This document shows, piece by piece, positions 11,675-22,239 of a stretch of 64,000 bases of DNA. The DNA comes from Vicia villosa (Eukaryota; Streptophyta; Magnoliopsida; Fabales; Fabaceae): assembly GCF_029867415.1 (NCBI RefSeq), contig NC_081182.1, forward strand, positions 10,732,646 through 10,796,645. The letters run 5' to 3'. The notes below the pieces were generated by a model, which made no database searches, was not told the DNA's origin, and was given only the letters and a program-made list of their open reading frames with translations. The translations under genes and the position numbers were made by a program. The stretch's first letter is position 1. Each line of letters begins with the position of its first letter.

Positions 11675-14600
11675 TGTCATACCCCAAATTTGTCCTACCC
11701 TTTACTTCTAACTGGCTTAGGCTTTGCATTCATGTACGTACATCACCTAGCTCATAATCCATACCCATGCATTCATACCATTGGTACTATTCAAAGATTA
11801 ACAGGGAGGAGCTTTATTGCAAAGAATTGTTGATCAGAAATTAAGAAGACTGAGGTATAATCATGTGGTTCTATGTTCATGGAAGCTCCTGAATTGGGGT
11901 GTCTCTCTGCTTCAAATCAGGGCATGGATTAGAGGGTACAAGCTTGCAAATCATCTGGTTCTTTAAATCAGGGTTTCTTTGACCAAAGTCAACCAGTTGA
12001 CTTTCTGGTCAACATTTAATCAGAAGTGGCTTCTATGTGTGGAAAACTTCTCATACTGACTGTGTGGATGTGTTTGTTTGACTTGATGTGAGTGGAAGAG
12101 ATTTAATCGGGAATTTCATCAATAGTCGGAAAAATCGGAACAATTGACTTTTGGGTCAAAATCGGGAAAATTATTCAAATATTGAGTTTTGGTGGAAAAT
12201 CGGTCAAAGAAAAGTCAAAGGGGGATTAAATCAAGAAAATAATCAAAGTTGCCATTTGTGGAAGTTAGTTGAAATGTGAAGTTACCAAAATAGAAGGGAA
12301 AAATACTTAGAAAAATATTTGAGGATTTGGAAATTGGTTGAGCAGCTGACTTCATGGATGATTTACACGTGGATCAAGGCTTCAATTCAAGACAAGCTCA
12401 ACACCAAATTTGTTCAATTCATGGAGATCTACAACTTTGTAGTTGAGAGTTTCTTTATTTGAAGTATGGTTGAAAGGATATTGAGGTTTGAAGTTGAAGG
12501 TTCCCATTAGAAACAAGTCACTTGGCAAGACAAAATTTCTGGGCAGCGTGACACATTTCATCGAGCAGGTGGTGTGCTTACTTTGAGATTGATTTCAGAA
12601 AAATATAAAGGTCCATCGGGTACAAATTGGGTATGCTTCTCTTCTACTCCATGTCCTCTATTCTTTGAAACAAGAATAGAACAAATTGAGTAGTTATTGA
12701 GTTACGTATGGGGCTTTAAAGTCATGATCCCACCAAGCCATGTTCTAGCCAAGGCAGGGACACAAATCCAAGGCAAGCGTTAGGCATTTTGTCGAGCATG
12801 TGGCGGGTCGTTTTCAAAGTCAATTGTAGAGAGGTATAAGCATCATATGAGAGAAAGTCCAACACAATCCTCTTCTCCTTCATGCCCTTTATCCATTAAA
12901 ACCGGAATCAAGCAAAACGGATGTGTGTGCAATCATTCATGAGGCATTAAAGTCATGCCTTAATCTAGTCACGTTTTACCAAGTTCCTGAGGCCAATTCA
13001 AGACACGCGCGCGTAAAGCTCCTGCAGTGATGACACCATGAGTTTAAAGGCATTTTATCATCTTTCCAAGCATTATTATGAGAAGTTCCAAATATCAAAG
13101 CTCTTCTATTATATGTCCTCTTCACAATGCCTTTGAGTTTAAAGAAAATAATGTCATATGGAGAGAGATATGAGCAGGCAAAGTGAGACATATGCATGGT
13201 TTTTACTTGCTGCAACACAACCAATCATCACTTACCTTATTCCACCATGCCAAGTTTGGTACGTAAAAAAGATCACTACAAACTTACTTCAATTACCAAC
13301 CCTTGCTCATTAAGTCTTGAAAAGGTCCCACTCCAAAGAATCCTCACCATAACACTTATATCTCACACTATATAAATGTATACCCTTCACAAAGAACCTC
13401 ACGCACTCACTTTCATTTTCTGCATTCTTCACACTCACTCTCATTCTCTTCTCTCTCGTTGCTCTCTCTCCCTTCCCACAAAGTTTGTTACAAACTGTAA
13501 CAAACTCTCAACCGAAATTTCACCTTCATCTCTCCACCACCATAACAAACTCTTCAACCACCATCTTCACCATCACCATAACCACCTTCATCCACCATCA
13601 ATGAACTTCAGCAAGCTTCCAATCACGACCTCCATGTTCCTCTAATCGTCACCGCCATAACTCCTTCAACTTTCGCCTCTATCCGAAGCCATCATCATCG
13701 TGTCATCCTCGAGCATCGTTATCATCATCTCACGCTTCAAGATCAACCACTGAATATCACAAGCTTGCTTCAGCTACTAGTTCACGAGCCTTAGACTGCA
13801 GTTACCGCCTTCGCCGCGTCTTCATCTGTCATCTACGAGTGCAACGTCATCATCATCTTGTGGCCAGATTCAGAGGAGTGGAGAAGTGTAACTTCTTGGA
13901 GTTCTCTCTTCTCGAATCAAGACTCAAACAGGTAAATGTTTAAGCGAATTCTTCAGCATCTTAGAATCGTATGATAGATCATGTGAGTGCTGCATTGTAT
14001 ACGTTCTTTTTTTTTTCAAATTTCCTGAAACTTAATCGTTCTCCATGAGATGATGTCTGTTTGGTAGATTAAATAGTATGATTGGAGTTTTTGTAGCATG
14101 AAGATTGTGTGTATGCTGTTAGCGTGTATTTCGTGTTTATGTTAGAAGTTAGGATTTGGTTGTTGCGCTCGATGTGGCCGATAGGGAGAGATCTGGATAA
14201 AACTAAGGCCGGATCTGTAATTTACGCGGAAAAACGAGTGAGATGGTGGTGGTTTGATGATTTTCTGGACACGAGTCACGGCGGCGGACGGCGGTGATCG
14301 CCGGAGAAGATGACCGGCGAAGGATTCCGGCGTCTGAGTTTGTTTTGTATTATTCCCCACGGCCAGATCACGTGGCACGCACGTACTGGATCTCTCCCCT
14401 TTTTTTTTGCGTTTTTGGCTTTATTCAATGATTGGGATATGTGTTGGCATGCTGTGATTCGTTGATATTCTATTTTGTCTGCATGTGACTTAAATAAACT
14501 TGTGCCCAATTGATACGTTGTTGCTGCATATTCCTATGTCACGTTTCATCAATAAAAAGCCATGCGAAAAATCTGATAATGAAATAAAAAAATGGAAATA

Positions 14601-15918
14601 GGAAGCAACATTGGGCTTCACGCTTTGGGCTTTGCCCTGTTTTGGAATTGCACACCCTGTCCGTTAACACACCACCTTCTAATAACTTTGGGCTGGTGTG
14701 CGCCCTGCTATCCCCACCCCTGGTTTTGAGCCCAGTTTCTGCTTTAATTGATTTTGGTTTATTTTCTAATTGCTTCTGCACCCTCTTGCTAATAAATAAA
14801 ACAATAATAAAATTGATTTTTCTTTTCAATCCCTTGCAATTAATAGTTCTTTTCCTTAAATAAAAATAACAAAAGATTTTTCTAACCAATTAGATTTTTT
14901 AGAATACTATTTTCTTTTAATCGGACTTTTTAATTGTTGCTTTCTTTGATTGTTGATTGGTTGATAAACCATAAAAATAAATAGTTTTAGTCTTTAAATC
15001 AAAATAGTTTCTCACATGAATAAAAATGCTATTTGTTTGTGAATGATTTTCATGGTTGACTTGGATTTTATTTCTGTTAGTTTTGTGAATATTTTATTAA
15101 TTCCCCATTATATTAGGAATTAGAACAATAACATAGATGTAGAAATTAGGACTAGTTCCCTTTTTGCATTCTTTTTCTTTTTCAACACTAAAACATCTAA
15201 AAATATTCAAATAAAAATCCCCATAAAAAATACAAAGAAAACACTTAAAACATTAATAAAAAAGTGAAAATCTTAAAAAGGGAATGGAACCTTGAAACAT
15301 CCCTTGCTTAAGGGAATGTTCGAGTGCTTGGATCTCCCTTGCTTAAGGGTTCCATTCAGGCGTAAGTTCCCAACTTCTAAAAAACACAAACCAAAGAGTA
15401 ACTCGAGTTTCCCTTGCTTAAGGGATTTCCTCGAAACGCTCAAAGTCTCTTTCTCATCTCTTTCTCTTAAGGGCACCGTTATCTCCACTCCATTGCATCC
15501 TAGGCGATCCCTTATGCAAGAGTGCGAGCGTTAACGCCGCCCAACTAAAAAACACAAAAACAAACAGAAAATCGTGAGCCGAGCTACGGTAACTCTGATT
15601 CCTGAAAAGGATACGTAGGCAGCGGGGTAGGGCCCGTGCGAGTACAATTCTTTATTTTTCCTACATTGTGCATTCATTCGCATATAGACATAGACATAGT
15701 ACACACCCTTTAGATAGAAACAAACATAGGTGGATACCATCGAGTACGATGGGCGCGAGGGGTGCTAATACCTTCCTCTTGCGTAACCGACTCCCGTGCC
15801 CTGTTCTCTGGTCGAAAGACCTTGTTCTTATTCTGAGTTAGGTTTCCTGGTATTCCTTTCCCTTATGGGATAAATATATTAGTGGCGACTCTGTTCATTT
15901 TTTCGCGAGCGTGCGACA
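11675..15918 (+). repeat. Right LTR of the Ogre-like element
   Basis: The 4244-bp repeat matches the left LTR with about a dozen single-base differences seen by eye. One changes the splice-donor context at 13932 from GTAAGTG to GTAAATG. The LTR ends TG...CA and is followed by the target duplication at 15919-15923. Confidence 0.95.
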
Positions 15919-17236
15919 CCAATCTTTGAAGACGTTAGGCCAATTGCTACCATATTGCCTAATGAACCAGTCGAAGAAAGTCATTCCACTGACGAATCCC
16001 CACCTACTCATCAAGACAAAAATTTGGAAGAAGATCACCCATTCTCAGGCAGTGACAATGTGAACCCCCAAACACATGACAGTGAAGATACTGCATCGGA
16101 GCAAGATGCTATGGAGGAAATTTCTCAACCAGAAAAACAAGATCCTCAAGGGACTTCGACTCTTGAGACAAAGACCATTCCTGAGACAACTTCAACGCTT
16201 GCCCCCGTGAAGCCTACTCCTTTGGAGCTGGAACAACTTAAGCAAACTGATCCTCTTAGTTTCTTAAAGGCCATCATGGATGCGAATACTTCTTCGCCTT
16301 CGGAACTTAATGTCTCTCCAGCTGCAACTGTAGAATCTAGTGATAAAGAAGATATTCCTAGCCTCCTCCGACAAATAAAGGAGAGATTCTTTGGGGTCAA
16401 TCTTGTAGACGTCCTCAACCGGGAACCTATTAAGAGTCACAACTTAAATCAACTTCTAAAGAAGGTAGATTTGCTTCAAGTTTCCACAGAAGTTTCAGAG
16501 GTAATTGTTCTGTTAGGCTCTCTACTCGAGCAACTCCAGGCCAACATTCTTCGAAAGCAAAATGTCGAAAAAGAGCTATCTGAGACAAAGGCCTCTCATG
16601 ACTCTTCATGGAACTCTGCTGTGGACGCAACGAAACAAGGTGAGGCCCTCAGGCTTTAACATTCAGAAAATCAGAAGGCCTTTGATGATTATGAGAAGAA
16701 CATCAACTCCTGGAAACAAGAGATAAAGGCACTCGAGGACAAGATAAAAGAAGCTGAACGTTGTCAGGCAGCCATACAAAAATCTAACCAACAAGATTTG
16801 CTCGAAGTGGTGCAGTCGGGAATTAGACATTTCGAGACTGCACAGAAATTAGTGCCAAAAATCGAAGGATTGAAGAAACAACGGGCACTAATCGAGCTTC
16901 GTATGTCTTCATGGGAGACTCAATACTTGAAGATCAAAACGGATCTCCCTAAGGATTTTAACTAGATGTTTTCAATCCTGTTACTTGTTGCATCTTTATT
17001 TTGTAATCGAAACTACTGTAGACTCATAATATTTGTATGCTTGACTCCCATCTATATCTATAATGTTTGCCAGCATTACTTTTAGCGAATCTAAACATTT
17101 CTGCCAAAATATATATTGAGATTCTCTACAGTGCTTTTTATTCAATACAACGTGTAGAATCCTGAACATCTTTCGCAGCATCCTTGCCTCTAGACTTGAC
17201 GTTTCCCCTTCTCTAGCCATAATCATTACTAAACAG

Positions 17237-17417
17237 TGACGTCACTTTCTCCAAAACGTCGGTTTAAGACGTGCGTGCATCAGTTTCATGATTACTTTTC
17301 AACTTCCAAGGGCGGGAAACGGCGGAAGCCATAACTTCTTTCTTTGGAAAACCAACCGCAGTCCAATCACTCATTAACAATTAAAAACCACCCTTCAGTA
17401 TTCCCAGTCTATATAAA
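17237..17417 (+). promoter_or_regulatory. Promoter of antisense gene 2 (TGACGTCA, E2F-like site, TATA box)
   Basis: Upstream of the ORF at 17526 lie a palindromic GTGACGTCAC bZIP/CRE-type site (17237-17246), GACGTGC near 17268, a GGGCGGGAAA E2F-like site (17310-17319, TTTCCCGC on the other strand), and TATATAAAGG at 17410-17419. The TATA box is about 115 bases before the ATG, leaving a CT/CA-rich leader of about 85 bases. The spacing and motif choice look like a genuine plant pol II promoter independent of the LTR. Binding is inferred from motif identity only. Confidence 0.6.
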
Positions 17418-17525
17418 GGGTCAAATATTGTCTTCACTTCTTCATTCATGCGTTTTCTCTCCAAACCAAACACAGAAAAAAGAAAACACACAACTTCTTT
17501 CTCAGAACACCTCTCTTATCTTGCA

Positions 17526-18260
17526 ATGGATGAACCTCTCTTCTTTAACGACATCAAAGCCCTCATCAGAGGCGAGTTCAGTCTCTCTGAGGATGAACTT
17601 GTTCGTCATTTCATCAACATCGAAACCCTCTTTGTCAACCAAGAACTGGACTTCTATTTTGAAGAAGTCTTGGAGGGTGCTATTTATCCCAACATGGTGG
17701 CAGAATTCTGGATGAATGCGTCTTTACGCATAGATCCTGAAGGTAGGACCACCATTGATTCTGAAATTCGACACGCTCGTCTCAGCATCACTCCCACCAC
17801 CATTGCCAACCTAATAAGATGCAATAACTCTGGTGAAACTTTTGATGACAACAGTTTCAGCATGACTACTCATCTCATGTTGAGAACTCTTATGGACAAT
17901 GATCGTTTCAGTGCCAAAGTCATCAGGATCTGGCACCAGATGCTCGTGGGGAACTTCCAACCTCGGCGGATCGATGAAAACAACATCATGGTTGAAGACT
18001 TGGAGTTCATCCTCTGTGGTCTTCGAGGGAGGAAAATTAACATTCCTTTAATGATCTTTAAAGGACTTGTTAAAGCTGTCTCTGCCGGTGTTGACCGTCG
18101 AGGGAGTGTGACTTGTCTTCCTTACGGGAGACTCCTCAGTTACATTTTCTTGAAGAAAGGTGTAGTGAGGCGAATGCGTGGCTCTGGAGCCACAGATATG
18201 TTCGAAGCTGAACCTTCGCCTGTGCTGTCCTTGGAAGGCTTGGACCAAAGGATCAACTAG
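17526..18260 (+). CDS. Antisense gene 2 of the Tat element, 244-aa protein of unknown function
   Basis: A single open frame starts at ATG 17526 (context CAATGGATG) and ends TAG at 18258-18260. An in-frame ATG at 17448 lies only about 30 bases after the TATA box and is probably upstream of or at the transcription start. The protein has an N-terminal acidic helical part (residues 1-45), a middle part with YPNMVAEFWMNASL followed by short strands, and a basic C-terminus (RRMRGSG). The layout of 'xEFWxN', a hydrophobic strand, then a helix ending in a loop with a polar patch resembles the 'putative plant transposon protein' family (Pfam Transposase_32, from memory) and the sense ORF at 32349-33533. 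No nuclease or transposase catalytic triad is visible. The gene is tail-to-tail with integrase (265 bp between stops). Its intact state beside a dead pol is notable. Confidence 0.7.
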   Translation: MDEPLFFNDIKALIRGEFSLSEDELVRHFINIETLFVNQELDFYFEEVLEGAIYPNMVAEFWMNASLRIDPEGRTTIDSEIRHARLSITPTTIANLIRCNNSGETFDDNSFSMTTHLMLRTLMDNDRFSAKVIRIWHQMLVGNFQPRRIDENNIMVEDLEFILCGLRGRKINIPLMIFKGLVKAVSAGVDRRGSVTCLPYGRLLSYIFLKKGVVRRMRGSGATDMFEAEPSPVLSLEGLDQRIN

Positions 18261-18524
18261 CTAGTTTTTTCCTTAGGGTTTTTTTTCTTTTTTATATGCC
18301 CTTTTTCTCTTTTTTTCTTTTTTGTAATCTTGGATCCTGTTCTTTGGATCGCTTGTAATGCATGTACTTTCATGCCTTTAAATGAAAAAAACACTTTTGG
18401 TGTCTCCTTAGACTCTTTTCCTTCCATTAAAATTTATTCTGATCGCAAAGCCATTTTGATCAACGTAGCGTATATGTTTTGACACATGCCTGACCATTTT
18501 GGCCTTTCGTAGTACCCTGAGTAT

Positions 18525-19709
18525 CTACGTTCTTGCAATCCTTACTTCGTACATACTTGGTTTATATCTCTTCAAATATTTCCCGTTTACTCTTAAGATC
18601 CTACGATCTTCTGCTAATTCTTCAATTTCGTAAGCATTGTTCGAGAAAACTTTCAAGATTCGAAAGGGTCCTTCCCAATGTGGGGACCATTTACCAAGTG
18701 CCTGATTCTTTCGATCTATAGGTAAAATAACTTTCCAAACTAAGTCACTATTAACAAAAGTTTTACCTTTCACCTTTTTATTATATGCTCTGGACACTCT
18801 TTCCTTTTGCCTTTTTATCATTTCCAGTGCTCGAAGTCTGTCTTCGTCCAAATCTACTAACTCATTCATCATTAACTCCCAGTATACGTTGGGAGGAATG
18901 TCTGCTTGTCTTTGTATTCTTACTGATTGCAGACATATCTCAATTGGGAGTACTGCATCATGTCCAAACGTCAACTGGAAAGGAGTTGTATTTGTGGCTT
19001 CTTTTGGAGATGTCCGACAAGCCCAGAGCGCTTGATCTAAAGTCTTATGCCAATTCTTAGGTTTCTTTCCCACATGTTTCTTAATAAGGCCAATTATTAT
19101 TTTGTTTGCTGCTTCAACCTGTCCATTTGCTTGGGCGTAATAAGGTGTGGAAGTAAATAACTTGAAACCTATTTCTCTGGCAAAGTCTTGCATTTTTCGT
19201 CCAGTAAAGACTGATCCCTGATCAGTTGTTATACTTTCTGGGATTCCAAACCTATAGATAATGTGCTTCTGAATAAATTCAATCACAGCCTCTTGATCCA
19301 CATTTGCCAGTGGTATTGCTTCGACCCATTTTGTGAAATAGTCTATTCCTACCAAAATGTACCTTTGACCTTTAGATGACTTAGGGTGAATTTCTCCAAT
19401 CAAATCTAATGCCCATCCCCTGAAAGGCCATGGTTTTACTATCATACTTAATTCGTTTGCTGGAGCGTGTTGGATACCTGCATGTTCTTGGCACTCTTGG
19501 CACCCTTTCGCAAACTCTATGCAATCCTTTAACATCGAAGGCCAATACATCCCATAACGAAACAAGAGCCATTTCATTTTGTGCCCTGCTTGATGTGCAC
19601 CACATGCTCCACTATGTACGTTCGACAGAGCTAAATATGCTTCTGCTTCACCCAAGCATTTCAATAATACCCCTTCAGAAGTTTTCTTGAATAATTCATT
19701 TCCCATCAA
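18525..19709 (-). pseudogene. Integrase region of the Tat element
   Basis: The frame encodes the retroviral-type integrase that inserts element DNA into the genome. It has an N-terminal zinc-binding H..H..C..C region (HSGAC...CQECQ, residues about 30-75), a core with D in ALDLIGE (about 100), D in TTDQGS (about 162) and E in NGQVEAAN (about 197), then a C-terminal domain ending at 18525. All three acidic residues are present. It is joined to the RT-RNase H frame by a one-base shift in a run of seven A (plus strand, about 19708-19714), which ends the upstream frame at 19696. The shift looks like a replication slip, not a programmed site, so integrase would no longer be made as part of the polyprotein. 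Confidence 0.85.
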
Positions 19710-22239
19710 AAAAATATGACAATGCTCTATACTTGATTCTCCTGTCTGTATCCGTTGAAGGGTTTTTTAGGTAGCTAATAATTGGACTCCTCCAATCTAT
19801 GTCTGCCAACGAGTCTATATTTAGTACTTCGAATTGTTCTTTGTTGGCATAACCCAATTGTGAGTTCTCTAGATCACTTGGCGAAAGTTTAGTAAACATT
19901 GCTCTTCCTCTTACTTCAATCAATTCCTCCAACTTTTCTTTTGATACTTTATATCCTGAAGCTAATTGTGCCAAGTCGTTTGCTTCCTGGTTATTCACCC
20001 TCGATACGTGTTTTAATTCCACATATTCGAATTTCTTGAGTAGCCTATTTGCGATGACAAAATACATGATCAAATTCTCTTTGATACACTTGTACTCCTT
20101 TGTCAATTGTTTGATGACCAATTCGGAGTCTCCTTTAATTTCGACTCTGGTTGCCCCCAATTCTAACAAAGCCTCAAGTCCAGCAATTAATGCTTCATAT
20201 TCAGCTTCATTGTTGGAGCATAATGGACCTTCGATTTTAAACTTGAGCTTTGTTGGAATTCCATCAGGAGAAATTATCAATATTCCAACCCCAGTACCCT
20301 CTCTATGCGTTGAACCATCGAAGTATAACTTCCAAGGTTTTAAGTCCACATAATGCTGATGATTCTCAACCACCGCATGGTCGACAATGAAGTCTGACAC
20401 AATCTGACCTTTCATTGCTTTGAGAGGCTGAAATATTAATGAATATTCAGTAAGGGCTAAAGCCCATTTGCCAATTCGACTATGTAATATTGGCTTAGAT
20501 AACATATGTTTAATAACATCACAATGAGATGAAACGTAAACATCAACTGGCTTTATATAATACTTAAGTTTGATACAGGAGAAATACAAACAAAGGCAGA
20601 GTTTTTCTATATCAGTATATCTAGTCTCTGCATCATAGAGTACTCTACTTAAGTAATAAATGGCTCTCTCGATGCCATTCTCATCTTCCTGGGCAAGCAT
20701 GCTGCCTATTGTTTTATCTGATGCTGAAATGTATAGGCGCATGTGCTTCTTCCCATTTGGGGGAGACAGAATTGGTGGACAAGTCAAGTATTGCTTTATC
20801 TGATCGAAAGCTTCTTGATGTTCAGCACGCCATTCGAATTTTCCTTGCTTAAGCCGAAGTAGAGGTGAGAAAGCTTGCGTGCGTCCACTCAAGTTAGAGA
20901 TAAATCTCCTTAAAAAGTTTATTTTGCCCAATAACGATTGTAGTTCTTTCTTCGTGGATGGGGACTTGGTTTCCCTAATGGCTTTCGTCTTGTTCTGGTT
21001 AATTTCTATCCCTTTTTTGTGGACTACGAACCCCAAGAAATCACCTGCCTGCACAAAGAAAGCACATTTAAGGGGGTTCATCTTCAAGCCATATTTCCTC
21101 ATTCTTTCGAATGATTGGCTCAGATGATCGAGATGACTCATACCCGAGGTAGATTTTACCACAATGACATCTATATACACTTGCATGAATATTTCTATAA
21201 AGTCATGAAATATAGAATTCATTGCTCTTTGATAAGTTGCCCCAGCGTTTTTCAAACCAAAAGGCATCACAACCCATTCGTAAGTGCCTATTGCCCCTGG
21301 GCAACGAAATGCTGTCTTGGATACATCATCTTCTGCTATAAAAATTTGATTGTATCCCGAATATCCATCCAACATGCTCAAATACTCAAAACCTGCGGCT
21401 GAGTCTACTAGCATTTCTGCTATAGGCATGGGATACTCGTCCTTAGGAGTAGCTGCATGAAGGTCACGAAAGTCTATGCATACTCTTAATGAGCCATTCT
21501 TTTTAATTACAGGTACTATATTAGCAATCCACTCAACATACCTTGTAGTTTGGATAAATTTGCACCGTAAGAGTCTTTCGACCTCTGCTTTAATCTTCGA
21601 GTGAATCTCTGGCGCGAATCTTCTGGGAGTTTGCTTTATGGGCTTCTTCCCTTCTTTTATTGGTAATTTTAGTTCGACTAAATCCCTTCCTAGACCAGGC
21701 ATCTCATCATAGTCCCAAGCAAAACAATCTCTGTTTTCTTTCAGCATTTTGATGATCGTTGCTTTCAATTCTGGTTCTAGTTTCGCGCTGATATATGTTA
21801 TCCTTTTTTGATCATTGTCTCCAAGATTTACTTCTTCAAGTGGATCTTGGGCCAACATCTTTATATTCGACGCCATTGGGTCTTTTTCGAACCCCAAAGG
21901 TTCCTCGTCGTATATTGCATCCAACCTTTGGTTTGGTTCTTCTCTTACGATCTCTTCGTCTGGAGTCGTGTGTTCAGGGAGTTCGAAACTCGCACGTATC
22001 TCCAATTCTGTTATTCCTTCTTTGGTTAAAACTGCATCTATCTTTGTATCTGATAGTTCGGCTTCGAGAGCCGCCTTCCTTTTGTTCTCGGCCACATAGG
22101 CCGAAATCTTTTCGAAGAACGAAGACTCAGACATGATTAATGTCGTCGTCCCAGCCTGTTGGCCGTACTGTCGGATAATTCTCCAATGGTGCTGTATCTG
22201 GTGGACCATCCATGATCTCTCTATCCCACTGGAATCCAT
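19696..22239 (-). pseudogene. Reverse transcriptase and dual RNase H region of the Tat element
   Basis: The frame shows the RT fingers and palm ([45 protein letters not shown]). At the catalytic box (about residue 359) it reads [10 protein letters not shown]: the second aspartate of the usual pair is valine, a one-base change that should abolish polymerase activity. A first RNase H-like domain (about 510-640) is followed by a second complete one with FDGS, E in EAEYEAL, and GDSE (about 645-770). This double RNase H is characteristic of the plant Tat group. The likely start is the ATG at 22134-22132, which overlaps the protease stop as ATGTCTGA. The frame ends early at 19696 by frameshift. Confidence 0.88.

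Larger units (their letters stand above)
920..15918 (+). mobile_element. Non-autonomous Ogre-like Ty3/gypsy retrotransposon (15.0 kb)
   Basis: Two LTRs of 4242 and 4244 bp (920-5161, 11675-15918) begin TGTCATACCCC and end GTGCGACA. The flanking 5-mers are CCAGT (915-919) and CCAAT (15919-15923), a target duplication with one mismatch. A primer binding site follows the left LTR and a purine-rich tract precedes the right LTR, so the element is in plus orientation. The 6.5-kb interior has no intact gag or pol; only a degenerate gag stretch remains near 6080-6547, followed by non-coding DNA and a large minisatellite. The very long LTRs and the gag remnant point to the Ogre family common in Fabeae. 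By eye the LTRs differ at about 12 substitutions and one homopolymer indel, so the insertion is recent. Confidence 0.92.
1..16965 (+). pseudogene. Antisense gene 1 of the Tat element: multi-exon, K/R-rich then coiled-coil protein, split by an Ogre-like insertion
   Basis: The 5' end is outside the window. Visible exons are about 1-124, 187-311, 388-654, 733-801 and 883-919, with GT..AG introns of 62-81 bp; the last exon resumes at 15924 and ends with TAG at 16963-16965. The early exons encode basic serine-rich sequence with possible nuclear localisation stretches (KKRAKR, KRKASS, KKRQK). The last exon encodes an acidic linker and then a long charged heptad-like region suggesting a coiled coil. 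Removing the Ogre-like insertion and one copy of its 5-bp target duplication leaves the last exon in frame. An in-frame TAA at 16657-16659 cuts off the final ~100 codons, and exon 733-801 is one base out of phase, so the gene is decayed. No catalytic domain is visible. Plant genes of the plant mobile domain type end in similar low-complexity tails, but the N-terminus needed to decide is missing. Confidence 0.6.

Noticed and set aside
13376..13645. Histidine-rich 89-codon frame (also at 2621-2890)
   Set aside because: It lies in the leader part of both Ogre-like LTRs, is made of CAC/CAT-rich low-complexity DNA and has no coding support.
17448..17525. Start of antisense gene 2 at the upstream ATG
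   Set aside because: That ATG is only about 30 bases past the TATA box, at the expected transcription start, so the ATG at 17526 is preferred.
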